Assembly (NCBI GenBank): GCA_964422145.1
Contig: CAYQZV010000016.1
Location: 1 to 55,146 of the forward strand
Direction of reading: 5' to 3'
From: JACNKV01 sp964422145
Lineage (GTDB): Bacteria; Fidelibacterota; Marinisomatia; Marinisomatales; JACNKV01
DNA length: 55,146 nt
Shown here one piece after another: positions 15,435 through 24,844 of this stretch; position 1 is the first letter of the stretch; each line of letters opens with the position of its first letter. Both the position numbers and the translations under genes were made by a program. The notes beneath the pieces were generated by a model, which worked only from the letters and a program-made list of their open reading frames with translations, did no database searches and had not been told where the DNA came from.

Positions 15435-18428
15435 ATGTTTATTCATATCAATGTTCATTCCCATTTTTCTGCCATGCGCGGAACGATGTCCCAGCAGCAG
15501 ATCCTTCGTCGAGCGAAAGCAATGGGGATGTCGAGCATCGCACTGACGGAAGTGAACGGACTTTGGGGATTCATTCGTTTTGTGCAGCATGCACGCGATG
15601 CAGGGATCAAACCGATCGCCGGGGTGAATTTGATCACGGAAAAAGAGGATGTCGTTTTACTCGCAGAAAACCTGTCCGGATACCAAAATCTCTGCCGGAT
15701 CATTTCATCCGTTCATGATGATCCGTCGCAGTCTGCCGTTTCGCTTTTATCCGGGCATACATCCGGATTATTTGTACTGGCTTATCAGCATAGTACGCTG
15801 AGCGGTTTATCATCATTCATTCCGGATACGCACTTGTTTGTGGAACTTCGTCCGGGCGTTTCAGAACAGCAGGCTGCAAAACGAGCGAACGAGTACGGGT
15901 TGGAGATGGTTGCAACCGGAAATGTATATTTTCACCGCAAAGAAGATCATCAATCTCACCGGATTCTCAGAGCCATTGAAGGGAATACCACCTTATCCGA
16001 TGTCCCTGAAAATGAGATTGCAGATCATCGATGCTGGTTCCGCTCTGAAAAAGAGATGATCGACCTTTTTCCGAACAGTCTGGAAGCGATCAATAACAGT
16101 CGATATTTAGCGGATCGATGCAAAACAGATTGGTCTTTTGTTAATACGGTTTTTCCGGGATTATCCCTCAAGGAAACCCATCGCGCCAATCAGAGGTTGA
16201 AGAAGTTCGTCCTGGCGGGAGCAGAGATTCGCTATCAATGTTCGTACAATGAATTGAGTGCAGAGATCAAAGAGCGGATTCAATACGAACTGGAGATCAT
16301 TCTTCAAAAAGGATTTTCACCCTATTTTTTGATCGTCCGGGATATTGTGCAGCAGACAAAATCTACGATCGGAAGGGGATCAGCAGCGGCATCGATCGTT
16401 AGCTACTGTTTGTTCATTACGCAGGTAGACCCTATTCGTTATCATCTGCAATTTGAACGATTTATTCATACAGAGCGGGAAGATATGCCCGATATTGATG
16501 TGGATTTCCCTTGGGATGAACGGGACGATATTTTGGCGTATGTCTTCGAGAAATACGGTGAAGACCGAACAGCAATGGTCTCAAATCAAGTATTTCTCAG
16601 ACCAAGATCAGCGGTGCGGGAAGTGGCGAAAGTGTTTGGATTTTCCGAGGATGAGATCAAGCACATCACAAAGCGGATGGGCTATTATGTTTCAAGGCGC
16701 GATTTGGAAACATGGATTCGCACCGATTCTCGTTTCGCGGCCGCCAAGCTGGACGATGCCCTCTGGGATGTCATCCGTGAAAGTGAGAAAATTGTCGGCG
16801 TGTTCCGAAACTCATCCGTTCATCCCGGCGGCATCGTGATCGTCCCGGATGAGATCAGAAAATACGTCCCGGTTCTAAAAGCACCGAAGGGGGTTTTTAT
16901 TACCGAATGGGAAAAAGATCAGGTAGAAGATTCCGGTCTGCTGAAGATTGATCTGCTCGGGAACCGAAGTTTGTCTGTAGCCAGAGATACATTAAAGCAG
17001 ATCAACCTAAACTGCGGGTCGAAGATTTCATCCAGTCGGTATATCAATTATCATCAGATTCAGCCGGTTGGAGATCCAAAAACAGAAGCACTAATGAAAG
17101 CCGGAAAGACGATGGGCGTATTTTACATCGAAAGCCCTGCGACACGGCAGCTTTTAGCCAAAGCCGGAAAGGTTGACTTTGAACATGTGGTGATCTATTC
17201 ATCGATCATCCGTCCTGCGGCGAATCGGTTCACCAATATCATGCTCGAACGAATCCATGGAAAACCGTGGAAACTTCTTCATCCTGATCTGGCGTTTTTA
17301 GAGGAAAGCTACGGGATCATGGTTTACGAGGAACAGGTCTCTCTTGCCGCCAGAGTCATGGCAGGGATGAGTTACGCCCAGTCGGATATCCTTCGTAAAA
17401 CGATGAGCCGAACCTCACTGCAGCATTTGATCTCTTCGTGGAAGAAAAAATTCACTCACGGAGCACAGAACAGAGGGTATCCGGAGGAGATCATCGAAAA
17501 GGTTTGGGATATGATCGCTTCATTCCAGGGATATTCTTTTTGTAAACCTCATTCAGCTTCGTATGCCATGCTCTCGTTTACCTGCGCGTATCTGAAGACA
17601 CATTACCCCGCGGAATTTTTGGCATCCGTGCTGACCAATCAGGGCGGATATTATTCTGCCTACGCCTATCTTGGAGAAGCAAGGCGGTGGGGAATTCGCA
17701 TTCTGCCGCCGGATGTCCATCACAGCAATCGGGAATATTTGGGGAATTCACAACAGATCCGTATGGGATTCATGAGTATTAAAGGGTTGAAAGACAAGGT
17801 GATCAACGAGATTCTTGCAGAACGGAAAGCAGGAACATTTGAATCCCTTGAGAATTTTCTGATCCGCGTTGAACCGGATCTTTCTGATGCCATTTTATTA
17901 ACCAACGCCGGATGCTTCTGTGAATTGGAACCGAAAAAAACGCATCGGGATATTGCCTATCATGTGGCGGCATTTTGTTTGCAGGATTCATCACGAAGCC
18001 CTGTATCCGATTCTCATAATATTGATCCATTGACGCGCGATGAACGCCATCAAATGGAGATCAATACATTTGGATTTCCCATCACACATCATCCGCTGAT
18101 GCCGTATCGACCGAAGTTGGATGGGAAAGTGCTTTCTGCGAAAGAAATCCCGAACCATGTAGGAAAGACAATTCGCCTTGCCGGAGTGTATATTACACGA
18201 AAAGAAGCCCGGACAAAACATCGTGAAGCGATGGAATTTCTTACATTAGAAGACGAAACAGATATCTTTGAGTGTGTGTTATTCCCGGATGTTTTTAAGG
18301 AATATGGAGATTTGATCTACTGGGAAAAACTATTTCTTATCCGAGGAAAGGTTGAAGAAGCGTATGGTGTCTGCACGGTGACCATAGAAAAAATGGCGAG
18401 TCTGAATCAGCTGTTTAAGGGGAAATAA
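15435..18428 (+). CDS. dnaE2: Error-prone DNA polymerase III alpha subunit, DnaE2/ImuC type
   Basis: 997 aa, slightly short for DnaE2. An N-terminal PHP domain begins at HSHFS, but its second motif is TEVN where active PHP domains have TDH, so the domain is probably inactive. The polymerase core holds PDIDVDF with catalytic Asp353 and Asp355. The finger and helix-hairpin-helix regions follow (KPHSASYAMLSFTCAYLKTHYP). An OB-fold occupies residues about 912-960. In the family, DnaE2 is a translesion, mutagenic polymerase induced in the SOS response and acting with ImuB at the clamp. It starts 18 nt after imuB without an obvious ribosome site, so coupling is likely. Confidence 0.9.
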   Translation: MFIHINVHSHFSAMRGTMSQQQILRRAKAMGMSSIALTEVNGLWGFIRFVQHARDAGIKPIAGVNLITEKEDVVLLAENLSGYQNLCRIISSVHDDPSQSAVSLLSGHTSGLFVLAYQHSTLSGLSSFIPDTHLFVELRPGVSEQQAAKRANEYGLEMVATGNVYFHRKEDHQSHRILRAIEGNTTLSDVPENEIADHRCWFRSEKEMIDLFPNSLEAINNSRYLADRCKTDWSFVNTVFPGLSLKETHRANQRLKKFVLAGAEIRYQCSYNELSAEIKERIQYELEIILQKGFSPYFLIVRDIVQQTKSTIGRGSAAASIVSYCLFITQVDPIRYHLQFERFIHTEREDMPDIDVDFPWDERDDILAYVFEKYGEDRTAMVSNQVFLRPRSAVREVAKVFGFSEDEIKHITKRMGYYVSRRDLETWIRTDSRFAAAKLDDALWDVIRESEKIVGVFRNSSVHPGGIVIVPDEIRKYVPVLKAPKGVFITEWEKDQVEDSGLLKIDLLGNRSLSVARDTLKQINLNCGSKISSSRYINYHQIQPVGDPKTEALMKAGKTMGVFYIESPATRQLLAKAGKVDFEHVVIYSSIIRPAANRFTNIMLERIHGKPWKLLHPDLAFLEESYGIMVYEEQVSLAARVMAGMSYAQSDILRKTMSRTSLQHLISSWKKKFTHGAQNRGYPEEIIEKVWDMIASFQGYSFCKPHSASYAMLSFTCAYLKTHYPAEFLASVLTNQGGYYSAYAYLGEARRWGIRILPPDVHHSNREYLGNSQQIRMGFMSIKGLKDKVINEILAERKAGTFESLENFLIRVEPDLSDAILLTNAGCFCELEPKKTHRDIAYHVAAFCLQDSSRSPVSDSHNIDPLTRDERHQMEINTFGFPITHHPLMPYRPKLDGKVLSAKEIPNHVGKTIRLAGVYITRKEARTKHREAMEFLTLEDETDIFECVLFPDVFKEYGDLIYWEKLFLIRGKVEEAYGVCTVTIEKMASLNQLFKGK

Positions 18429-18500
18429 ATAATTTTTGTCTATCAATGAGTAGCAGTAAGTTTAGAAAGAGGTATGAAGGATAAAATATAAAGAAAAGTC

Positions 18501-19199
18501 ATGTGCGGACGAAAAACACTTACCTGGGATATGCGCTCGATCATTGAAGAATTATCCATCGAAGAATGGGAAGCCCCGGAAACATACGCACCGAGTTATA
18601 ATATTTCCCCATCTCAACATTCTCCGATTTTGAGAGACATCGGATCCCGATCAATTAAGTCCATGAAATGGGGGTTGATCCCGTCATGGGCAAAAGAAGC
18701 CTCGATGGGGATGCGGCTCATAAATGCCCGGTCAGAAACGCTGTTGGAAAAACCATCCTTTCAACATTTAGTCCCTAGTCAAAGATGCATTGTTCTGGCA
18801 GATGGTTATTACGAATGGAAACTGAGCGGGAAACAGAAGATACCGTATTATATCCGGAGTGAGGAGAAGAAACTTCTTCCGATGGCAGGATTATGGGATC
18901 GATGGAATTCACCCGAAGGCAAATCCGTTTTTTCCTACACGGTGATCACAACATCATCTCCCAATTTTGTTTCGCACATTCACCCCAGAATGCCGGTAAT
19001 CCTTCCGTACGACCATCTGGATATTTGGCTTCAGGATAGAAATTATTCTATCCAAGATGCGATGAATATTCTAAAACCAAAAGAGGAGGAATTGCGGATT
19101 GATCCGGTCAGTTCTTTGGTGAATTCAGTTGCGAATAACTCACCAAAATGTATTGAGCCAATCCAGCCGGTGGAGACAATGGATTTATTTTCTAAATAG
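18501..19199 (+). CDS. SRAP-domain abasic-site crosslinking protein (YedK/HMCES family)
   Basis: 232 aa, the normal SRAP length. Cys2 directly after the initiator Met becomes the N-terminal nucleophile that crosslinks to abasic sites in single-stranded DNA. Other family marks are YNISPSQ, WGLIPSWA, INARSETL, ADGYYEWK and the HPRMPVIL motif with the active His. It lies 72 nt after dnaE2 on the same strand with an AAGGA-containing leader. SRAP proteins protect abasic sites during replication, which fits association with translesion synthesis. It could belong to the same transcript or have its own promoter; none is obvious. Confidence 0.9.
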   Translation: MCGRKTLTWDMRSIIEELSIEEWEAPETYAPSYNISPSQHSPILRDIGSRSIKSMKWGLIPSWAKEASMGMRLINARSETLLEKPSFQHLVPSQRCIVLADGYYEWKLSGKQKIPYYIRSEEKKLLPMAGLWDRWNSPEGKSVFSYTVITTSSPNFVSHIHPRMPVILPYDHLDIWLQDRNYSIQDAMNILKPKEEELRIDPVSSLVNSVANNSPKCIEPIQPVETMDLFSK

Positions 19200-19256
19200 A
19201 ACAGAAGATCACATCACAGACAATTGTCCGCATATATTTTAAATTTATAGTTTTAA

Positions 19257-19370
19257 ATCCCCCTAACCCCCTTTTGAAAAGGGGGAATTCCTAAAAGTAT
19301 TATTTTGTCTTAGGTGAATATAATTCCAAAATGTTTCATCTCCCTTGTAAAAAGGGGGACCGAGGGGGAT
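19257..19370. repeat. MITE-like inverted-repeat element (about 114 bp)
   Basis: The segment opens with ATCCCCCTAACCCCCTTTT and ends with AAAAAGGGGGACCGAGGGGGAT, which are imperfect terminal inverted repeats of about 20 bp. Each end also folds on itself (CCCCCTTTTGAAAAGGGGG on the left). It carries no gene and lies between the convergent SRAP and argS genes, where it may also act as a terminator. C/G-run elements of this form are dispersed in many genomes. Confidence 0.65.
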
Positions 19371-19396
19371 ATCCGATTAAATAATGATAGAATGGA

Positions 19397-21025
19397 TTAC
19401 ATTCGTTCCGGAGCAGAAATTCCAAGAATCCGTAACCCGTTCGCTAAAACGATCCTCACAGCTGAAATGAGTGCCAATCGCGCCTGAGTTAACGGAACGT
19501 CATCGGTAATTACTTTGCATAAAGTGTAAAACTTATGAAAGGCTGCGGCCAAATCCTGGAGATAATTAGCGATGGTTTGCGGTTCGAGTGTTTCCAGGAC
19601 TTGTTCCATTAATTCCGGGAATTGATGGAGTGTGTTCAACAAGGATATTTCCGCATCATGATCGAGCAGTGTCGGATCGAAATCTCTGGTAAATTCATGC
19701 CCGAGACTTTCTCCATGCTTTATAATATTGCAAATCCGCGCATGAGCGTATTGTAAGTAAAACACCGGATTTTGATCGGAGTGATCTTTTGCTAAGTCCA
19801 GATCAAAATTTAGATGGCTGTTCATACTCCGCATGATGAAAAAATAACGCACAACGTCTTTACCGACTTCACGGATCAATTCATCCAATGTGATAAAGTC
19901 GCCTTTTCGAGTGGACATTTTAACGGTTTGTCCTCCGCGAACAAGGGTAACAAATTGATGGATCAATACGCGCATTTTAGCTATATCATAACCCAAAACT
20001 TCAAGGACGGACATGACATCCGGATACGTATCTACATGATCAGCACCAAAAACGTCGATAACAAGATCAAACCCGCGGTCCATTTTGTTACGGTGATAAG
20101 CCATATCTGGAAGGCGGTATGTCGGTTCGCCTGTGCGTTTTATCAGAACCCGGTCCTGATCTTTTCCAAGAGCCGTTGTTTTGAGCCAGGTTGCATTATC
20201 CGCTTCGTAGATCAATTCTTTGTCACGCAGTTTCTGTAAGACATCATTGATCGCACCAGAATCATAGAAAGTTTTTTCATTCGTGAATTGTTTATGGATG
20301 ATACCGATATCTTTCAGAGTTGACTTGATCATTTCGAAAATCAAATCTTCAGCGGTTTTACGGAATATTGGATCTCCGGAATCAAGAGTATTACCCTTAG
20401 TCTCATAGATCTTTTTCGCGATCATCGTGATATAATCTCCTTGATAGCCGTCTTCCGGTAACTCAATATCTTGGCCTGTCTGCTGAAAATATCGTGCTTC
20501 CACCGATTGCCCCAGCAATCGCATTTGCCGTCCGGCATCATTAAAATAATATTCACGTGTTACATCATAACCATGCCATTCAAGGATGCTCGAAACAACA
20601 TCTCCCAGAACGGATTGGCGTCCATGCCCAACGGTTAACGGTCCGGTTGGGTTCGCACTGACAAACTCTATGTTGGCTGTTTTGTTAACACCGGAATTCC
20701 CGCTTCCATATTGCTCACCATCCTGAAGAATAACCGAAACAAGACACTGGTAATACGTTGGACTGATCCTGAAATTAATAAATCCGGGTGCAGTTACCGT
20801 AACTTCAGATAAAAGGGATTCATCGAAAGTCATATGCTGCCGTATCATCTCAGCGATGCTCATAGGCGGCTTTTTCAAGATTTTTGTCAGAGTCAGAGCA
20901 AGGTTGGTGGAGAGATCGCCAAATTCCGGATTTCTCGGTGGAGCTAACTGAATTTGATCGGTTTCAATACCGAGTTGTATTACGGATTCTTGAAGAAGAT
21001 TATAAAGGTAATTCTTGATCTTCAT
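19397..21025 (-). CDS. argS: Arginyl-tRNA synthetase
   Basis: 542 aa class I synthetase that charges tRNA-Arg in the cytoplasm. The nucleotide-binding HIGH-type motif is PTGPLTVGHGR, and the KMSKS-type loop is KMSTRKG. The N-terminal Arg_tRNA_synt_N domain and the C-terminal DALR anticodon-binding domain (from about residue 430, ...YAHARICNI) are both present, and the length is normal for the family. The start overlaps the end of rsfS by 26 nt, so the two are co-transcribed. Confidence 0.95.
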   Translation of the reverse strand: MKIKNYLYNLLQESVIQLGIETDQIQLAPPRNPEFGDLSTNLALTLTKILKKPPMSIAEMIRQHMTFDESLLSEVTVTAPGFINFRISPTYYQCLVSVILQDGEQYGSGNSGVNKTANIEFVSANPTGPLTVGHGRQSVLGDVVSSILEWHGYDVTREYYFNDAGRQMRLLGQSVEARYFQQTGQDIELPEDGYQGDYITMIAKKIYETKGNTLDSGDPIFRKTAEDLIFEMIKSTLKDIGIIHKQFTNEKTFYDSGAINDVLQKLRDKELIYEADNATWLKTTALGKDQDRVLIKRTGEPTYRLPDMAYHRNKMDRGFDLVIDVFGADHVDTYPDVMSVLEVLGYDIAKMRVLIHQFVTLVRGGQTVKMSTRKGDFITLDELIREVGKDVVRYFFIMRSMNSHLNFDLDLAKDHSDQNPVFYLQYAHARICNIIKHGESLGHEFTRDFDPTLLDHDAEISLLNTLHQFPELMEQVLETLEPQTIANYLQDLAAAFHKFYTLCKVITDDVPLTQARLALISAVRIVLANGLRILGISAPERM

Positions 21026-21365
21026 CTTGGATTTCTTTCATGGGAGCATCAGCCCATAATTTTTCCAAATTATAAAAATTCCGTTCTGTTGTTTTAAACA
21101 CATGCACAATGACATCAATATAATCTAACAGAATCCACTGCTGATTCTCGTACCCTTCAATCCGCCAGGGACGATGCGGAGTTCCTTTTCGAATTGCATC
21201 GGCAATTGCCTTTACCTGTACTTCGGTTTCGGCGGAGCAAAACAGAAAATAATCTGTCATACTGGTGATGTCTCGAACATCAAACATTTGAATATTCTCG
21301 GCTTTTTTGGTTAAGGATAAATCGCCGATCAATTGCGCGAGGTCTAAGGATGAAGCTTGTCTCAT
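21000..21365 (-). CDS. rsfS: Ribosomal silencing factor RsfS
   Basis: 121 aa. The family core is clear: MFDVRDITSMTDYFLFCSA near residue 25, then RPWRIEGYE and WILLDYIDVIVHVF, the conserved strands of RsfS/Iojap. It binds ribosomal protein L14 (uL14) and blocks joining of the 30S and 50S subunits in slow growth. It sits between argS and the LytR_C gene on the minus strand. Short acidic tail as usual. Confidence 0.92.
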   Translation of the reverse strand: MRQASSLDLAQLIGDLSLTKKAENIQMFDVRDITSMTDYFLFCSAETEVQVKAIADAIRKGTPHRPWRIEGYENQQWILLDYIDVIVHVFKTTERNFYNLEKLWADAPMKEIQDEDQELPL

Positions 21366-21449
21366 ATTAAAATACCATGTGTTGAATCACAAAACGTGAA
21401 TTCTCTATGAAGGATTTGATTGGAAAAATGGTTGGAAAACGAAATACAA

Positions 21450-22001
21450 TTATAATTGCTGATCGATGAACTGAACCAATGGTTTTATATTGATGTGATC
21501 TTTACCTAAAATCAGCGTGATGTCGACATCAGATGACGCATCCGGCTGTATGAGGACACGGGAGCGGTCTTTGACATTGAATCCAAGGCTGGTGGCGACT
21601 TCCTTTAATCCTGAAAGATGTTCGTTTCTTCCAATGAGCAGCGTTTTATCGTAATCATAGTGATCAGCGTTGGTTGACCGAACAACATCGATCTGGTTTG
21701 ACTGAAGATATGATGCCGCATGTCCGGCTAATCCGTTTGTCCCGCATCCGTTAAGAATTTCAACCTGAATATCTAAGATAGGGTTTTCTTCATAGACTTC
21801 AGCAGCTAATTTTGTTTGCTCAGGTAAATTCGGAAACGTCATTTGGATGGAATCCATGGTGACGCCAGAACGGGTATGTTTATTTGAAAATGAAAAAATG
21901 AATGCAATGAGCAATATGGTTAAAATACCTATCGCGGAGTTCAACAGAGTCGTATGCTTTCCGTTCGATGACTGTTTTTTCTTACGTGAGTACGCTGCCA
22001 T
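21450..22001 (-). CDS. LytR C-terminal domain protein, membrane anchored
   Basis: 183 aa. One N-terminal membrane helix (residues about 21-41, preceded by a lysine-rich cytoplasmic tail) anchors an extracytoplasmic LytR_C domain (VEILNGCGTNGLAGHAASYL ... LILGKDH). The domain occurs at the end of LytR-CpsA-Psr proteins and alone in gene sets next to rsfS. Its biochemical role is not established. The start overlaps the upstream gene's stop by 1 nt (TAATG), so translation is coupled. Confidence 0.82.
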   Translation of the reverse strand: MAAYSRKKKQSSNGKHTTLLNSAIGILTILLIAFIFSFSNKHTRSGVTMDSIQMTFPNLPEQTKLAAEVYEENPILDIQVEILNGCGTNGLAGHAASYLQSNQIDVVRSTNADHYDYDKTLLIGRNEHLSGLKEVATSLGFNVKDRSRVLIQPDASSDVDITLILGKDHINIKPLVQFIDQQL

Positions 22002-22453
22002 TAGGGTTCAATACTTGGAATTAAAGGTTGTGAGTGTGTGTTGTAAAACGATGGATAATTTTTGATTCCTAACCTGAAGAAAGAATTTTCTGTAGGTTTA
22101 TATTCTAATTCAGCGGAATAATACAGCTGCTGTTGAAATGACTGAAAGGTATTCATAGGTGACGGTCCATTCGGCAACAAATAAGTAAAACCGGCGTTTA
22201 ATTTTAACTTATCCGTCAAAAGATAGGTCATCTTATTGGAGTAACTTCCGACACTGAAAGAGTGTTTTCCTGCCGAGATCATGCTCATTGAGAATCCATG
22301 CTGAATATTGAATCGTTCAGGATCCAGCAATGAAAACGTCGGTTTCGGCTGAGTCATCAGGATATCATTCGATTTTACAGGGATAAAGTCCTGCCCAAAG
22401 AGGAGGGTCAAGAATAGGACAGCTGCTGAGATTATGTGAATTGTTTTACGCAT
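22001..22453 (-). CDS. Small exported protein, possible beta-barrel or periplasmic
   Basis: 150 aa with a signal peptide (MRKTIHIISAAVLFLTLLFG). The mature chain has alternating beta-strand-like segments (KMTYLLTDKLKLNAGFTYLL, YYSAELEYKPTENSFFRLGI). This resembles part of an outer-membrane barrel, but it is too short for a typical porin. It is co-translated with the LytR_C gene. Unknown function. Confidence 0.65.
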   Translation of the reverse strand: MRKTIHIISAAVLFLTLLFGQDFIPVKSNDILMTQPKPTFSLLDPERFNIQHGFSMSMISAGKHSFSVGSYSNKMTYLLTDKLKLNAGFTYLLPNGPSPMNTFQSFQQQLYYSAELEYKPTENSFFRLGIKNYPSFYNTHSQPLIPSIEP

Positions 22454-22567
22454 TTCTAACCATAAAACTACAAAGTTTTTATGATAATTGTACGAGTGAT
22501 TTTTATAAAAAGTTCGTTTTTTCTATCTAATTTATTCCAAAGTAAAAAGTCGGAATAATTTTGATTA

Positions 22568-23638
22568 TTATTTCGATGTGATGATACCGCCGCCAAGACA
22601 TTCATCTCCATGATAAAATACAACGGATTGGCCCGGTGTAACAGCAAATTGCGGTTCATCGAATCTCACCTTCAGTAAATTTGTTCCTTCATATTCGATC
22701 TGACAGGTTTGATCTTTTTGCCGATACCGGATTTTTGCATTCAGCTTTTCACCGTTTTCAGGAGGTGTGCCGATCCAATGGAGTTGATCAGCGTTAAGGT
22801 GGGATGTGAACAATTTTGGATGGTCGTGTCCCTGCCCGATGATTAAATGATTGTGAATCAAATCTTTTTCAATCACATACCATGGAGCTTCGGCATCTCC
22901 GTGACCGCCGCCGACACCAATCCCTTTTCGCTGCCCCAACGTATAATACATCAGTCCGTCGTGCTGACCGACGATTTTACCGGTGTCTGTCACAATATCC
23001 CCGGGTTTTGCGGGCAAATATTGTTGAAGAAAGGATTTAAAATCTCGCTCACCGATAAAGCAAATTCCGGTACTGTCTTTTTTATCCGATGTGTTTAATC
23101 CGGCTTTTTTTGCTAAATCCCGGACGTCATTCTTTGGCATATCTCCGATGGGAAAAAGCGATTTGGATAATTCTTTCTGTCCTAACAGATAAAGAAAGTA
23201 ACTTTGATCTTTATTCGAATCAGCACCTTTAAGCAGGCAATACTGATCGTTTTTATACTGGATACGTGCATAATGACCGGTAGCAATCATGTCCGCTCCC
23301 AATTTCAGTGCATAATCTAAAAAAACATTAAACTTGATCTCACGGTTACACAGAACATCAGGATTTGGCGTTCGCCCGGCTTTGTATTCGTGTAGAAAAT
23401 ATTGAAAAACGTTATCGCGGTATTCTTTGGCAAAATTGACACTGTGAAGCGGGAGTCCCAACGTATCGCAGGCTATCAGTGCGTCTTTATAATCTTGTTC
23501 AGCCGGACATTCATCGGAATCTTCTTCCCAGTTTTTCATGAAGATGCACTGAACATCGTACCCTTCATCTCGCAACAATAAAGCGGTAACAGAGCTGTCG
23601 ACACCGCCGCTCATTCCAACGACAATACGCTTTGGCAT
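22568..23638 (-). CDS. mnmA: tRNA-specific 2-thiouridylase MnmA
   Basis: 356 aa enzyme that puts sulfur on U34 of Lys, Glu and Gln tRNAs. The PP-loop GMSGGVDSS is at the N-terminus. The two catalytic cysteines occur in NPDVLCNRE (about residue 100) and STGICFIGE (about residue 198). Length and C-terminal beta-barrel (RYRQKDQTCQIEY) are normal. The ATG overlaps the iscS stop (TAATG), linking it to its sulfur donor. Confidence 0.95.
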   Translation of the reverse strand: MPKRIVVGMSGGVDSSVTALLLRDEGYDVQCIFMKNWEEDSDECPAEQDYKDALIACDTLGLPLHSVNFAKEYRDNVFQYFLHEYKAGRTPNPDVLCNREIKFNVFLDYALKLGADMIATGHYARIQYKNDQYCLLKGADSNKDQSYFLYLLGQKELSKSLFPIGDMPKNDVRDLAKKAGLNTSDKKDSTGICFIGERDFKSFLQQYLPAKPGDIVTDTGKIVGQHDGLMYYTLGQRKGIGVGGGHGDAEAPWYVIEKDLIHNHLIIGQGHDHPKLFTSHLNADQLHWIGTPPENGEKLNAKIRYRQKDQTCQIEYEGTNLLKVRFDEPQFAVTPGQSVVFYHGDECLGGGIITSK

Positions 23639-24771
23639 TATCGTTTCCCAGCGTGATGGTTCAATATATCAAGAATGGCGTTGACCAATTCTCTTACATC
23701 CTCAACAGAGTTGTCTCTTCCGAAACTGATCCGCAATGATCGGATATTCATTGCATTGCTGATTCCCATCGCTTTTAAAACATGCGACGGTTTTACCACA
23801 CCGGAAGAACAAGCCGATCCGCTGGAAATGGCAAACCCTTTCATATCCAAATGGATGAGCATAACGTCACTGGTGATATCCGGAAGGGTGATGTTTACCA
23901 CACCGGGAAGTCCGTGTTCTGGATGACTGTTCAAGATAAAATTCGGATAGTTGTCCTTCAGTAAATTTAGAAAGAGGCTCGCCAATTCATTAAGATGCTT
24001 TTCATAGTCTTTCTGTGTTTTTTCAGCGATTTCTGCTGCCAATCCTAACCCGGTTATTCCGGGGATGTTTTCCGTCCCGGCTCTTAAATTGCGTTCCTGT
24101 CCGCCGCCGATAATAACTGAACGTAACGAAACATCTTTATTGATGTACAACGCCCCGACACCTTTCGGCCCGTAAAACTTATGCGCTGAAAATGACATCA
24201 TATCAACACCAAGGTCTTGAATGGAAACCGGAGTTTTCCCAAGGATTTGCACACCGTCTGAATGAAATGGGATATGGTATTTCTTAGCAATTTCACTGAT
24301 TTCTTGGATCGGTTGGATCACTCCCGTTTCATTATTTGCGGCCATAATGGAGATCAATCCGGTTTGATCTGTAATAGCTGATTGTACGTCCTCGGGATTG
24401 ACTCTGCCTGTTTTATCTGTGGAAAGAATAGTGGACGTAATTCCTAATTCTTTGAGTCTTTGCAAAACCTCCAACACCGCAGGATGTTCAATCGCAGATG
24501 TGATCACATGTTTTTTTTCTTGAAAAAGGATATTCCACAACACAAGATTGTTGGATTCGGTCCCACCGCCGGTGAAAATTATGTCGTAGGGAGAGCATCC
24601 GATGGCATCCGCCATTTGTTTGCGCGCAGTTTCAATCGCTACGCGGGATGACTTACCGAACCGATGCGTACTGGAAGGATTTCCATAAAGAGATTCCTCG
24701 ACGTTCCGGATCAGTTCCAGGACGTCAGGATGAATGGGAGTTGTTGCACTGTGATCAAAATACCGTATCAT
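23638..24771 (-). CDS. iscS: Cysteine desulfurase (IscS/NifS family)
   Basis: 377 aa PLP enzyme that takes sulfur from cysteine. It starts with the family HSATTPIHP motif. The PLP-binding lysine is in FSAHKFYGPKG, and the active-site loop SSGSACSSG holds the persulfide cysteine. Overlap with mnmA suggests that its main job here is supplying sulfur for tRNA thiolation, although Fe-S assembly is also possible. No iscU or other isc genes are in the window. Confidence 0.92.
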   Translation of the reverse strand: MIRYFDHSATTPIHPDVLELIRNVEESLYGNPSSTHRFGKSSRVAIETARKQMADAIGCSPYDIIFTGGGTESNNLVLWNILFQEKKHVITSAIEHPAVLEVLQRLKELGITSTILSTDKTGRVNPEDVQSAITDQTGLISIMAANNETGVIQPIQEISEIAKKYHIPFHSDGVQILGKTPVSIQDLGVDMMSFSAHKFYGPKGVGALYINKDVSLRSVIIGGGQERNLRAGTENIPGITGLGLAAEIAEKTQKDYEKHLNELASLFLNLLKDNYPNFILNSHPEHGLPGVVNITLPDITSDVMLIHLDMKGFAISSGSACSSGVVKPSHVLKAMGISNAMNIRSLRISFGRDNSVEDVRELVNAILDILNHHAGKR

Positions 24772-24844
24772 AACGGCTGGAAATTACACAGGATTCTATG
24801 ATTGTAGAATGAAGAAAAAGATCGACGATATGCTATTGAAACGT

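Noticed and set aside
19257..19370. CRISPR-like repeat
   Set aside because: There are only two inverted ends, no regular spacers and no cas genes.
19814..20239. 141-residue plus-strand frame inside argS
   Set aside because: It lies fully opposite a conserved synthetase and has no recognizable domain.
24793..24810. 6-bp hairpin ATTCTA/TAGAAT as terminator
   Set aside because: The stem is short and AT-rich and there is no T-tract, so it is not convincing.
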